Assembly (NCBI GenBank): GCA_031291725.1
Contig: JARLIM010000034.1
Location: 160,638 to 224,637, forward strand
Source of the DNA: Acetobacteraceae bacterium
Lineage (GTDB): Bacteria > Pseudomonadota > Alphaproteobacteria > Acetobacterales > Acetobacteraceae
Length of the DNA: 64,000 bases
Direction: 5' to 3'
The notes under the pieces were generated by a model. It was not told where the DNA came from. It worked only from the letters and a program-made list of their open reading frames with translations, and did not search any database. Shown here one piece after another: positions 56,714 to 64,000 of this stretch. How positions within the stretch are numbered: position 1 is the first letter of the stretch; every line of letters begins with the position of its first letter. A program made the position numbers and the translations under genes.

Positions 56714-57199
56714 TTACGGCATCGGTATCGGGCGAAACACTGGCTTGGGGCGCAGTGCGGCCCGCAATTCGCGGTCGAGGGCTTCCAGAAACTTTGAGCG
56801 ATCCGCCTTCGTCATCGGGGCCGGTCCGCGTGTGGTGTGGCCTGCTTCGCGCATGGCATAGCCGATCTCGCGTCCCACCAGGGCAGAGCCGATATTGTCG
56901 TCCGTCCACACCTTGCCATAGCTGGCAATCGCCCGCGCCCCCTTGGCCAGACAGCGCGCGGCGAGCGGGATGTCGGAGGTCACGCACAGATCGGTGGCGG
57001 TGATCCGCTCGGCGATCCAATCATCGGCCACATCGGCACCTTCTGCCACCGTGACCATGCGGATGCGCGGGTCGGTGGGCGGGCGGATCGGGCGGGAGCC
57101 GTTGGAGACGACATGGACGATCACGTTGAATCGATCCGCCACGCGATACACTTCCTCGCGCACCGGGCAGGCGTCGCCGTCGATATAGATTTCGGTCAT
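56714..57199 (-). CDS. YaiI/YqxD family protein (DUF188)
   Basis: The 161-residue product has the DUF188 pattern at normal length: IYIDGDACPVREEVYRVADR at the N-terminus, VTSDIPLAARCLAKGARAI in the middle and RGPAPMTKADRSKFLEALDR near the end. The fold resembles a PIN-like nuclease (acidic residues in IDGDAC and TSDIPLA), but no activity is established. It is convergent with the amidohydrolase gene and has no operon partner. Confidence 0.9.
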   Translation of the reverse strand: MTEIYIDGDACPVREEVYRVADRFNVIVHVVSNGSRPIRPPTDPRIRMVTVAEGADVADDWIAERITATDLCVTSDIPLAARCLAKGARAIASYGKVWTDDNIGSALVGREIGYAMREAGHTTRGPAPMTKADRSKFLEALDRELRAALRPKPVFRPIPMP

Positions 57200-57232
57200 G
57201 GCGGCAGCTTAGTCGCTTTTTGCACGTCATTG

Positions 57233-57284
57233 CGAGGCCTCTTGGAGCTTGGAAATGACGAGCAGGGGGCTGGCGCCTTGACCC
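57233..57284. repeat. Palindromic intergenic repeat, copy 3 (degenerate)
   Basis: CGTCATT and AATGACG in inverted orientation flank a 22-base spacer (GCGAGGCCTCTTGGAGCTTGGA) in the 57200-57342 gap upstream of the binding-protein gene. It shares the CGTCATTGCG edge with copy 4 but has lost most inner symmetry. The listed span is approximate by a few bases. Confidence 0.4.
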
Positions 57285-57342
57285 ATCCGGCCTGCGAGCG
57301 CCTAATCGTTTGATAAAATCAACGCCAAGCGGAGGAACTTCC

Positions 57343-58374
57343 ATGCGCCATTTGGGACAAGCGTTCAGCCGCCGTTCCATCCTTGCTGCGGCATCCCTGA
57401 TTGCCTCTCCCGCGATAATCGGCTCGGCCCACGCCGAATCGGCGGCGATCCGCCTCAGCCACGGTTTCGGCATCCATTATTTGCCGCTGATGATCATCCG
57501 GGATCGCAAGCTGTTGGAAAAGCATGCCGCTCGGCTTGGTTTGGGTGAGCTTAACGTGTCTTGGCGGATCATCGATGGTGGCTCGTCGATCAATGACGCG
57601 ATGATCTCCGGCGCACTCGATATCGCAGGCTTGGGGGCGCCCGGTTTCATCACCCTGTGGTCCAAAGCGCATAATCTGCCGAAATCGGCGGTGATCGGCG
57701 TGGCCGGGCTCGGCAAGGGCGCGCTGTGGCTGGACACCAACAAGGCCGGCATCAAGTCGCTGCGCGATTTCGGGCCGGGCGACAAGATCGCCGTGCCCGG
57801 CATCAAAACCAGCTTCGCCGCCGTGGTGCTGCAAATGGCCGCCGCCCGCGAGTTCGGCATCGCACATTACGATCAACTCGACCCACTCACCGTGGGCCTC
57901 GCCCATCCGGATGCGACGGCAGCTCTGATCTCCGGCAAGACCGAACTGACGGCGCATATGGCCTCGCCGCCCTTCTCCAACCGCGAAGTGGCCGCCCCCA
58001 ACGTGCACCGGATTTTTTCCACATCGGAGATTTTGGGGCCGATCACCATCGACGTGGTGTATGCCGCCCGCCGCTTCGCTGACGCCAATCCGCGCATCAT
58101 GCAGGCATTCGTGGCGGCCATGGATGAGGCGAGCGAGAGCATCGCCCCCGATAAATCCGGCGCGGCAGACGCTTTCCTGCGGCAATCTGAAGTCTCGATG
58201 AAAAAAGACGCCGTGCTGGAATTGCTCAACGATCCGGAGACCAGCTTCGCCACCACGCCTGAGGGTGTTATGGCCTATGCGAAATTCCTCGGCCAAATCG
58301 GTGCGATCAAGGTGGTGCCGGAAAAATGGTCCGACATGTTCATCGCGCAGATTGGAGATCGTCATGGCAGCTGA
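57343..58374 (+). CDS. Orphan ABC transporter substrate-binding protein (NMT1-like)
   Basis: The 343-residue product has a Tat-type signal (SRRSILAAASLIASPAIIGS, RR at residues 10-11, predicted cleavage AHA-E at 31) and an NMT1/SsuA-like fold (LSHGFGIHYLPLMIIRDRKL and GGSSINDAMISGALDIAGLG). ATG 57343 has a GGAGG ribosome site 8 bases upstream. No ATPase or permease gene is next to it; instead a methyltransferase gene overlaps its last 11 bases. It may share the importer at 39931-42520 or another one. Ligand unknown. Confidence 0.85.
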   Translation: MRHLGQAFSRRSILAAASLIASPAIIGSAHAESAAIRLSHGFGIHYLPLMIIRDRKLLEKHAARLGLGELNVSWRIIDGGSSINDAMISGALDIAGLGAPGFITLWSKAHNLPKSAVIGVAGLGKGALWLDTNKAGIKSLRDFGPGDKIAVPGIKTSFAAVVLQMAAAREFGIAHYDQLDPLTVGLAHPDATAALISGKTELTAHMASPPFSNREVAAPNVHRIFSTSEILGPITIDVVYAARRFADANPRIMQAFVAAMDEASESIAPDKSGAADAFLRQSEVSMKKDAVLELLNDPETSFATTPEGVMAYAKFLGQIGAIKVVPEKWSDMFIAQIGDRHGS

Positions 58375-59182
58375 ACCCGTCTCACGCTTCAACGCGCGCA
58401 ATGCGGCCGAATATGAGCGCAGCATGGGCCGCTGGAGCCGCAGAATGGCGCCGCTTCTGGTGGCGTTTGCCGATATCGGGGCGGCCGCATCGGTGCTCGA
58501 TGTTGGCTGCGGCACCGGCTCGTTGCTGTTCGAACTGGCCAAGAACCCGGCGCTGACCCGCATTGCCGGAATTGACGCGGCCGATGTCTATGTCGCGGCC
58601 ACCACCGCCAAGGCCGAGGATGCGCGCATAGATGTCCGCCATGGCGATGCGGCGGCGATGCCGTATGGCGCGGGCGAATTCGATGCGGCGTTGTCGCAAT
58701 TGGTGCTGCAATTCGTGCCCGACCCGGTGCAGGTGTTCAGGGAGATGCGCCGGGTGACCAAGCCCGGTGGCGTGGTGGCGGCGGCGGTGTGGAACTCCTA
58801 TGGCGGCATGCCGCATCAGCGGATGTTCTGGGACATCGCGGCGATTCTGGATAAGGCCGCCGTGCCGATCCGCAACAACACCTGGGTGCGCCCGATGACG
58901 CGGCGCGGCGATCTGTCCACCGCGATGGCGCAGGCAGGACTTGTTGATGTGGTGGAATCGGCGCTGACGATCTGGATGGATTTCGCCGATTTCGACGATT
59001 TCTGGCAGCCCATCGCGGGCGGTGAGGGCACGTTGGGCAAATACGCGCTGGGGCTTTCCGCCATGGAGCAGGACCGCCTGCGCGACGCCCTGCGCGACTC
59101 CTATTGCGCAGGCCAGCCAGACGGCGAACGCAGCTTCGCCTGCACTGCACAGGTTGCACGCGCCATGATACCGTTATCCTAA
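58364..59182 (+). CDS. Class I SAM-dependent methyltransferase
   Basis: The 272-residue product has the methyltransferase_11/UbiE-like core: [19 protein letters not shown] (motif I), an acidic end of strand 2 in [31 protein letters not shown] and [12 protein letters not shown]. The [19 protein letters not shown] opening is common in this group. The ATG overlaps the binding-protein gene by 11 bases. Its substrate cannot be named. The C-terminal half ([19 protein letters not shown]) is typical of small-molecule methylases. Confidence 0.88.
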   Translation: MAAEPVSRFNARNAAEYERSMGRWSRRMAPLLVAFADIGAAASVLDVGCGTGSLLFELAKNPALTRIAGIDAADVYVAATTAKAEDARIDVRHGDAAAMPYGAGEFDAALSQLVLQFVPDPVQVFREMRRVTKPGGVVAAAVWNSYGGMPHQRMFWDIAAILDKAAVPIRNNTWVRPMTRRGDLSTAMAQAGLVDVVESALTIWMDFADFDDFWQPIAGGEGTLGKYALGLSAMEQDRLRDALRDSYCAGQPDGERSFACTAQVARAMIPLS

Positions 59183-59226
59183 TCGGCGCGAACGGGTCGG
59201 CGGATTTATTGGGGAGAGAACAATCG

Positions 59227-59985
59227 ATGAGCAATCAAGGCAAAATCGCGCTTGTCACCGGCGCTGGCAGCGGCGTCGGTCGTGCATCGGCATTGGCGCT
59301 GGCGGCGGCGGGCTACACTGTGGTGTTGGCCGGTCGCAGGGCGGATGCTCTGGCCGAGACCGTGGCTCTGGCGCAGGGCGGCACCATGCTCGCCGTGCCG
59401 ACCGATGTCAGCAAGCCGGATGCGGTGGCGGCGTTGTTCGAGACGATCAAGAGCAGCTATGGCCGTCTGGATGTGGTGTTCAACAATGCCGGCGGCGGCG
59501 CGCCTGCCACCAATTTCGGCGATCTGACCGATGAGCAGTGGTTCGGCGTGGTCAACGTCAACCTCAACGGCATGTTTCTCATCGCCCGCGGTGCCTATCG
59601 CATCATGCGCGATCAGACGCCGCAAGGCGGTCGGATCATCAACAACGGCTCGATCTCGGCGCATGCACCGCGTCCGGGCTCGGCGCCCTACACCGCAACG
59701 AAGCATGCCGTGACGGGGCTGACCAAGACGATCTCGCTCGATGGTCGCATCTACGATATCGCCTGCGGTCAGATCGATATCGGCAATGCCGCCACCCCGA
59801 TGACCGACCGGATGGTCAAGGGCGTCGGTGTGCCGCAGGCCAATGGCACGATGATGATCGAGCCGCGTTTCGATGCGGCCAAAGTCGGCGAAACGGTGGT
59901 CTTCATGGCCAATATGCCGCTGGACACCAATGTGCAGTTCGTCACCGTGATGGCGACGAAGATGCCGTTCGTGGGGCGTGGCTAG
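59227..59985 (+). CDS. Short-chain dehydrogenase/reductase (classical SDR)
   Basis: The 252-residue product has TGAGSGVG for NAD(P) binding, [15 protein letters not shown], a catalytic Ser in [14 protein letters not shown], and YTATK. The C-terminal region is atypical of many SDRs: [14 protein letters not shown] replaces the usual VDGG motif. Substrate unknown. ATG 59227 follows GGGGAGAGAAC. It ends 9 bases before a strong palindrome shared with the convergent dehydrogenase gene. Confidence 0.88.
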   Translation: MSNQGKIALVTGAGSGVGRASALALAAAGYTVVLAGRRADALAETVALAQGGTMLAVPTDVSKPDAVAALFETIKSSYGRLDVVFNNAGGGAPATNFGDLTDEQWFGVVNVNLNGMFLIARGAYRIMRDQTPQGGRIINNGSISAHAPRPGSAPYTATKHAVTGLTKTISLDGRIYDIACGQIDIGNAATPMTDRMVKGVGVPQANGTMMIEPRFDAAKVGETVVFMANMPLDTNVQFVTVMATKMPFVGRG

Positions 59986-59993
59986 CCGGTTTC

Positions 59994-60036
59994 ATCGTCA
60001 TTGCGCGTGAAACGACGTTTCAGGCGCAATGACGAT
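59994..60036. repeat. Palindromic intergenic repeat, copy 4, between convergent genes
   Basis: Two 20-base arms (59994-60013 and 60017-60036) pair at 19 of 20 positions around the loop GAC. Outer ends are ATCGTCATTGCGC and GCGCAATGACGAT. It lies exactly between convergent genes (stops at 59985 and 60041), so it may end transcription both ways despite lacking a T tract. Its edges match copies 1-3. Confidence 0.7.
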
Positions 60037-60040
60037 AACG

Positions 60041-61000
60041 CTATGGATTGACCACATTGATCGGGCTGCCCGCTGCAAAAGCGGCGACCTGATGGAAGAT
60101 GTCGGTGAATTGCTGATTGTATTCGTCCCGCGTGACATAGCCGATATGCGGGGTGCAGATCACGTTCGGCATCGACAGCAGCGGATGCGTGCCGCCGGGT
60201 AGCGGTTCGGCTTCGTAGACATCCACCGCCGCAAACCCCGGTCGCCCCGTCCGCAACGCTGCTTCCAACGCACCAGGGGCGATCAGGCCGGCACGGCTGG
60301 TGTTGATCAGCGTGGCGGTGGGCTGCATCAGCGCCAGATCCTCCGCCGTCACGATACCGCGCGTGGCCGGATACAGCCGCATATGCAGGGTGAGAAAGTC
60401 GCTCTCGGCAAAGAAGCGCGCCTTATCGGCGGCCACATCGCAGCCCTCCGCCCGCGCCTGCTCTCGGCTGGCTTCACGCGCCCAGACCAGGATGCGCATG
60501 CCGAATGCCCGGCCATAGCCAGCGACAGCGCGTGAAATCCGGCCATAGCCGTAAATCCCAAGCGTCTTGCCCTTCAAGGTGGTGCCCACCCCCAATTGCC
60601 ACAGGCCACGCTGCATCGCCGCCATTTCCTGTGGAATGGCGCGGGCAGAGGCCATGATCAGCGCGAAGGTGAGTTCGGCGGCAGCGGTGCAGGGCGTGTC
60701 CGCATGCTGGTCGGACGAGACGACGATGCCGCGCTCGGTGCAGGCATCGACATCGATATGCGGATAGACGCTGCGCTGACTGATCAGCTTCAGCTTCGGC
60801 AACCGCTCGATCAGCGCGCGGCGGATGGCGGTGCGTTCGCGGAACAGCACCAGCACCTCCGTCTCTGCGAGCCGCTCGGCCAGCGCGTCGACATCCTGCA
60901 CATGGTCGGTGTGGATGGTGACGTCATGGCCGTCGAGGATGTTGAAACACGGCAGGCTGCGCAGCGTGTCGTGCCAATCGTCGAGAATGGTGACTCGCAT
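60041..61000 (-). CDS. D-2-hydroxyacid dehydrogenase
   Basis: The 319-residue product has the 2-hydroxyacid dehydrogenase plan: Rossmann motif [20 protein letters not shown], catalytic Arg in [20 protein letters not shown], Glu in [11 protein letters not shown] and His in [12 protein letters not shown]. It interconverts a 2-keto acid and a 2-hydroxy acid with NAD(P)H. DUF3297 and ThDP-enzyme genes precede it in the same orientation (gap of 10 bases to DUF3297). Glyoxylate, hydroxypyruvate or an aromatic keto acid are candidates. Confidence 0.9.
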   Translation of the reverse strand: MRVTILDDWHDTLRSLPCFNILDGHDVTIHTDHVQDVDALAERLAETEVLVLFRERTAIRRALIERLPKLKLISQRSVYPHIDVDACTERGIVVSSDQHADTPCTAAAELTFALIMASARAIPQEMAAMQRGLWQLGVGTTLKGKTLGIYGYGRISRAVAGYGRAFGMRILVWAREASREQARAEGCDVAADKARFFAESDFLTLHMRLYPATRGIVTAEDLALMQPTATLINTSRAGLIAPGALEAALRTGRPGFAAVDVYEAEPLPGGTHPLLSMPNVICTPHIGYVTRDEYNQQFTDIFHQVAAFAAGSPINVVNP

Positions 61001-61010
61001 GGTGAAAATC

Positions 61011-61253
61011 CTACTCCGCGGTGCGCAGGTAAGGCTCCACCGTGCCAGTCACCTTCATCGTCAAAGGGCGGCCCTTGCGGTCCACCGTGTTGCCGACGGA
61101 CAGCCGCACCCAGCCTTCGCTGACGCAATATTCTTCAACGTTGTTCTTCTCCACCCCCTTGAACCGGATGCCAATGCCGCGCTCCAGCAGTTCCTGGTTG
61201 TAGAACGGGCTCTTCGGATCGGAGGACAGGCGATCTGGCAGGGAGTCGGACAT
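61011..61253 (-). CDS. DUF3297 family small protein
   Basis: The 80-residue product shows the compact DUF3297 pattern: [40 protein letters not shown] and [20 protein letters not shown]. Function unknown; it is sometimes annotated as glutathione peroxidase without support. It lies 10 bases before the 2-hydroxyacid dehydrogenase and 52 bases after the ThDP enzyme. Confidence 0.85.
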   Translation of the reverse strand: MSDSLPDRLSSDPKSPFYNQELLERGIGIRFKGVEKNNVEEYCVSEGWVRLSVGNTVDRKGRPLTMKVTGTVEPYLRTAE

Positions 61254-61305
61254 GGTTCAGCCTTTGCAAACACTACGCACTCCCTAGCCAAGCCGGGGCC
61301 GCGCT

Positions 61306-63012
61306 TCAATCCTCGGTGAAGCGACCCTCAAAGACCGTAATCGGCGGTCGGGCTTGTGGGTCGGTCATCACGTCGATCACCGTCAGCCGATCCGCCTGCA
61401 AAGCCGCCCGCAAGGCACGGGCGAAATTCTCCGGCTTTTCCACCCGCACCCCGATGCAGCCACAGGCGGCGGCGATGGCGGCGTGATCGACGGGGGCGAA
61501 ATGCACGGCGTCGGTATGCGCGCCATATTTCGCCTCCTCGGCATGTTTCTGGTAGCCGAGGATCTGATTGTTCAACACGATCAGCACCACCGACAGCCCC
61601 AACCGGCGCGCGGTTTCAAGCTCCGCCCAGCAATGCGCGAACCCGCCATCGCCGGCGACACACACCACCGGCGCATCCGGTCGCGCCACCTTTGCCCCCA
61701 GCGCCAGCGGCAAGCCCCAGCCGAGCCCGGCTATGCCGCGCGGCGTGATGAAACGTTGGCCCGCCGCCTGCGCCGGAATGAAATTGGCGATCCAAATCGA
61801 GGCGTAGGAGGCATCGGCGACGACGATGGCGTCCGGCGTGAGCACCTCCGCAATTTCCGCCATCACCCGCTCGGGACGCATCGGCACATGGGGGGAGGTG
61901 ATCAGCGGCTGAATATCGGCGGCGTGTTTGGCCAATCCGTCAGCAATCTCCACCTCCAGCGCCGGGCGGCGGGCGGCCAGGGCGGAGAGGTCGCGCCTGG
62001 CCAATGCCGCCGTCAGCGCCTCGATCCCGAGTTTGGCATCGCCCGCAAGCCGGACGGATTCATAGTTGCGGCCAATCTCCAGCCCATCGATGTCGAGATG
62101 AACGATCGTCTTGCCGGGGGGGAACAGCGTCCAGCTATCCGTGCCGTTCTGGTTGGTGCGGCTGCCGATCAGCAACACGACATCGGCGCGGTCCACAATC
62201 GGGCGCAGATGATGTGACCGCGCGCGTTGGCCCATCACATAGCCGATGATACCGAGTGAGAGCGGATGAAACTCACTCACCGCCCCCTTGCCCATCATGG
62301 TCGTGGCCACCGGCAGATGCGCGGTGTTTTGCAAGGCGGCCAGCGCGCGGGCGGCATGGGAGAGATGCACCCCGCCACCGGCGACCACCAGCGGATGCTT
62401 GGCCGCGGCCAGCAGATCGGCGGCGCGTTCGACATTCGCCGGGTCCGGCCCCATGCGGTCGAGCGGATAGAGGCCAAGCTGGGCTTCCCGCGTTGTCGCT
62501 GTCACCGTCTCGTCGAACAGATCGAGCGGCACCAGCAGCACGGCCGGGCCTGGGCGGCCGGAGGTGGCGGCGGCGATGGCCATATCGACGTAATCATCGA
62601 TGCGGTTGGCCACATCGATCCGCCGCACCCATTTCGCCACGCCGGAGAACAAGGCCAGATGGTCGAGTTCCTGGAACGCATTGCGCTCCGCCGTGCCGCG
62701 CGCGACATCCTGCACGATGGCCAGGATGGGAATCGAGACCTTCAGCGCCTCGGCCAATGGTGGCACCAGCAATGTGGCGGCAGGCCCGTTCTGGGCGGTG
62801 ACGACGCCGATGCGTCCGCTGATGCGGGCAAAGCCGTCCGCCATCGTGCCGCCCGCATTCTCGGCGCGATAGGTGATCTGGCGAATGCCGTAATCCGGCG
62901 TGGTCAGATAGAGGGCGGAGGGAATCGACTGCCCGAACATCGCCCGCACCCCATGCCGCGCCAAGGCCGCGGCGAGGGCTTCGGGGAAGGGGAGTGTGGT
63001 GTTGTCGCTCAT
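61306..63012 (-). CDS. ThDP-dependent enzyme, acetolactate-synthase-like
   Basis: The 568-residue product has the three domains of the family. Glu51 in YRAENAGGTMADG is the conserved activating Glu; the FAD/nucleotide-type middle domain follows; the C-terminal ThDP motif GDGGFAHCWAELETARRLGL ends in LNNQ. The family includes acetolactate synthase, benzoylformate decarboxylase, oxalyl-CoA decarboxylase and related lyases; the sequence does not decide. The start at 63012 overlaps the stop of the upstream PheC-like gene (TGA/ATG overlap), so it is translated with it. A keto acid from that partner may be its substrate. Confidence 0.88.
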   Translation of the reverse strand: MSDNTTLPFPEALAAALARHGVRAMFGQSIPSALYLTTPDYGIRQITYRAENAGGTMADGFARISGRIGVVTAQNGPAATLLVPPLAEALKVSIPILAIVQDVARGTAERNAFQELDHLALFSGVAKWVRRIDVANRIDDYVDMAIAAATSGRPGPAVLLVPLDLFDETVTATTREAQLGLYPLDRMGPDPANVERAADLLAAAKHPLVVAGGGVHLSHAARALAALQNTAHLPVATTMMGKGAVSEFHPLSLGIIGYVMGQRARSHHLRPIVDRADVVLLIGSRTNQNGTDSWTLFPPGKTIVHLDIDGLEIGRNYESVRLAGDAKLGIEALTAALARRDLSALAARRPALEVEIADGLAKHAADIQPLITSPHVPMRPERVMAEIAEVLTPDAIVVADASYASIWIANFIPAQAAGQRFITPRGIAGLGWGLPLALGAKVARPDAPVVCVAGDGGFAHCWAELETARRLGLSVVLIVLNNQILGYQKHAEEAKYGAHTDAVHFAPVDHAAIAAACGCIGVRVEKPENFARALRAALQADRLTVIDVMTDPQARPPITVFEGRFTED

Positions 63013-63770
63013 GGTGCCACCAATTGACGCTGCAGAATGGCCTTCCAATCGCCGCTCTTGATCTCATCGGCGACAAAGCTGTTCACCACCGCCAGCAGAT
63101 CCTTGTCCGGCCGCACCCAATAGGCCTTCTCCAGATGGGTGAAGGCGGCGGGCACGTGGGTGGGGCAGAGTTCGTGGTGAATGGCGGATTGATGATCGAC
63201 CTCAATGCCATCCGTCACCATCACATCCTGCCGCCCGGCCACGATCTCGTCGAACACCGTGGCGTTGTCGGCATGCACGGTCAGCTTGGCATGCGGGAAG
63301 TTCTTGTGGGCGAATTCCTCGTTGGAGGCACCGGGATTGACCACCACGCGCACATCCGGCTTGTCGATGGCCTCAATGGACGTGAAGCGATCCGCATCCG
63401 CACAGCGCGCCACCGGGCGCTTGCCATCGACATAGACCGTCTCGGAAAACGGTCCCTTGGCGGCACGCGGTGGCAAATTGGTCACGCCACCCATCGCGAT
63501 GTCGAATGTATCGGCCTCGTAATCGGCGTTCAACCGCGCCCAGATTGTGGGCACAAACACCAGCTTCACCCCCAGCTTGGCCGCCAGCTTGCGCGCCATG
63601 TCGATATCGGCGCCGACATAGGAGCCGTCTGGATTGCGGAAGGTGAAGGGTTTGTAGTCGCCGGTGGTGCCAACCCGCAGTTCGCCATGCGCCTTGATGC
63701 GGTCCAGCACGGCCTCGGCATGGGCCATATGTGCCGTCAACAGTGCCGTCGCGAGCAGCATAAACCGCAT
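63009..63770 (-). CDS. Periplasmic binding-fold protein related to cyclohexadienyl dehydratase (PheC)
   Basis: The 253-residue product has a signal peptide (MRFMLLATALLTAHMAHA) and an SBP_bac_3 fold. VGTTGDYKPFTFRNPDGSYVG, FDIAMGGVTNLPPRA, RVVVNPGASNEEFA and DVMVTDGIEVDHQ follow periplasmic PheC/arogenate dehydratases rather than ordinary amino-acid binders, as far as memory allows. PheC makes phenylpyruvate from prephenate in the periplasm. The alternative is an ABC-transport binding protein whose partner genes lie elsewhere. ATG 63770 is selected because the signal peptide begins there. Confidence 0.75.
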   Translation of the reverse strand: MRFMLLATALLTAHMAHAEAVLDRIKAHGELRVGTTGDYKPFTFRNPDGSYVGADIDMARKLAAKLGVKLVFVPTIWARLNADYEADTFDIAMGGVTNLPPRAAKGPFSETVYVDGKRPVARCADADRFTSIEAIDKPDVRVVVNPGASNEEFAHKNFPHAKLTVHADNATVFDEIVAGRQDVMVTDGIEVDHQSAIHHELCPTHVPAAFTHLEKAYWVRPDKDLLAVVNSFVADEIKSGDWKAILQRQLVAP

Positions 63771-63859
63771 TGTCGCCTCCCTTGTCGTTTTCCGCAGCAT
63801 GACAAGCTGAATGCGGGATCACAAGACTGGCGTGGGCTTGTCGAAGGCAGAACAATTCT

Positions 63860-64000
63860 CTAGCAGGTTGCTGAAAAACTGTTCGCGGAGGGGCGGCGAG
63901 TCATTTTTCGTGCCAGAAAGGCCAAGGCGAAGACACGATGTGTGTGCATCGTGGCAAGCCTTGAACGGCTCTGGCGCGGAAAAGGGCCGCCGCGCCGACC
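63860..64000 (-). mobile_element. Possible end of an insertion sequence (cut by the window edge)
   Basis: A minus-strand frame is open from the window edge to TAG at 63860-63862 (46 residues, ending FSATC), and the bases TAGCAGGTTGCTGAAAAAC resemble, from memory, terminal sequences of some transposable elements. The inverted repeat CACGATG-TGTGTG-CATCGTG (63934-63953) lies inside. No transposase motif can be seen in so short a stretch, so this is a weak call. Confidence 0.3.

Overview
The window is a GC-rich (I estimate the low-to-mid 60s % GC) chromosomal segment of an alphaproteobacterium, most likely an Acetobacteraceae/Rhodospirillales member. The basis for this is inference from gene content: adjacent hisZ-purA, adjacent hfq-hflX, serA and serC near hisZ, an MntR-type regulator, and two very long SGG-repeat proteins ending in a Hint (hedgehog/intein-like) domain. 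I saw no rRNA, tRNA or CRISPR array. Gene packing is dense, with many ATGA stop/start overlaps.

Layout. 1-93 is the tail of an upstream gene, probably a Gfo/Idh/MocA oxidoreductase. 100-7378 is a catabolic cluster: an IclR regulator, an NAD-dependent epimerase, a TIM-barrel sugar isomerase, a 3-ketosteroid-dehydrogenase-like flavoprotein, a NIPSNAP protein, two SDRs and an AraC regulator. 7380-13162 is a sugar-acid locus: gntR-kdgK-eda on the minus strand, divergent from idnO-idnD-MFS, with a strong palindromic operator between them and a short ORF that looks like the N-terminal stub of a lost enolase-superfamily dehydratase. Together these fit L-idonate to 5-ketogluconate to gluconate, and 2-keto-3-deoxygluconate to KDPG to pyruvate plus glyceraldehyde 3-phosphate. 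13263-18601 holds a TetR-controlled RND efflux pair and a carboxymuconolactone-decarboxylase-like protein. 18742-23915 holds two PEP-CTERM surface proteins around an aldehyde dehydrogenase, a CoA-transferase and an unrecognised 193-residue protein. 23955-28179 holds a DMT transporter with mntR, hfq-hflX and an inositol-monophosphatase-like gene.

28156-36926 is the most unusual part: two tandem minus-strand genes for 1174- and 1699-residue strand-loop-strand repeat proteins with nearly identical C-terminal Hint domains. 37085-46242 is housekeeping (mazG, serA, a DUF938 methyltransferase, serC, hisZ, purA), with a three-gene ABC transporter inserted between serA and serC. 46334-50444 has a small orphan, a Gfo/Idh oxidoreductase, GDP-mannose 4,6-dehydratase and a GT4 glycosyltransferase (surface glycan). 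50517-52616 is an elongation factor G gene standing alone. 52861-64000 holds a DUF1800/DUF1501 pair, an M20 amidohydrolase, a DUF188 protein, an orphan ABC binding protein overlapping a methyltransferase gene, an SDR, a minus-strand run of PheC-like binding protein, ThDP enzyme, DUF3297 and 2-hydroxyacid dehydrogenase, and at the edge what may be the end of an insertion sequence.

A family of palindromic intergenic elements bounded by CGTCAT and ATGACG occurs at least four times, always 3' of genes. Function names rest on motif reading and memory of the families; no database search was run.
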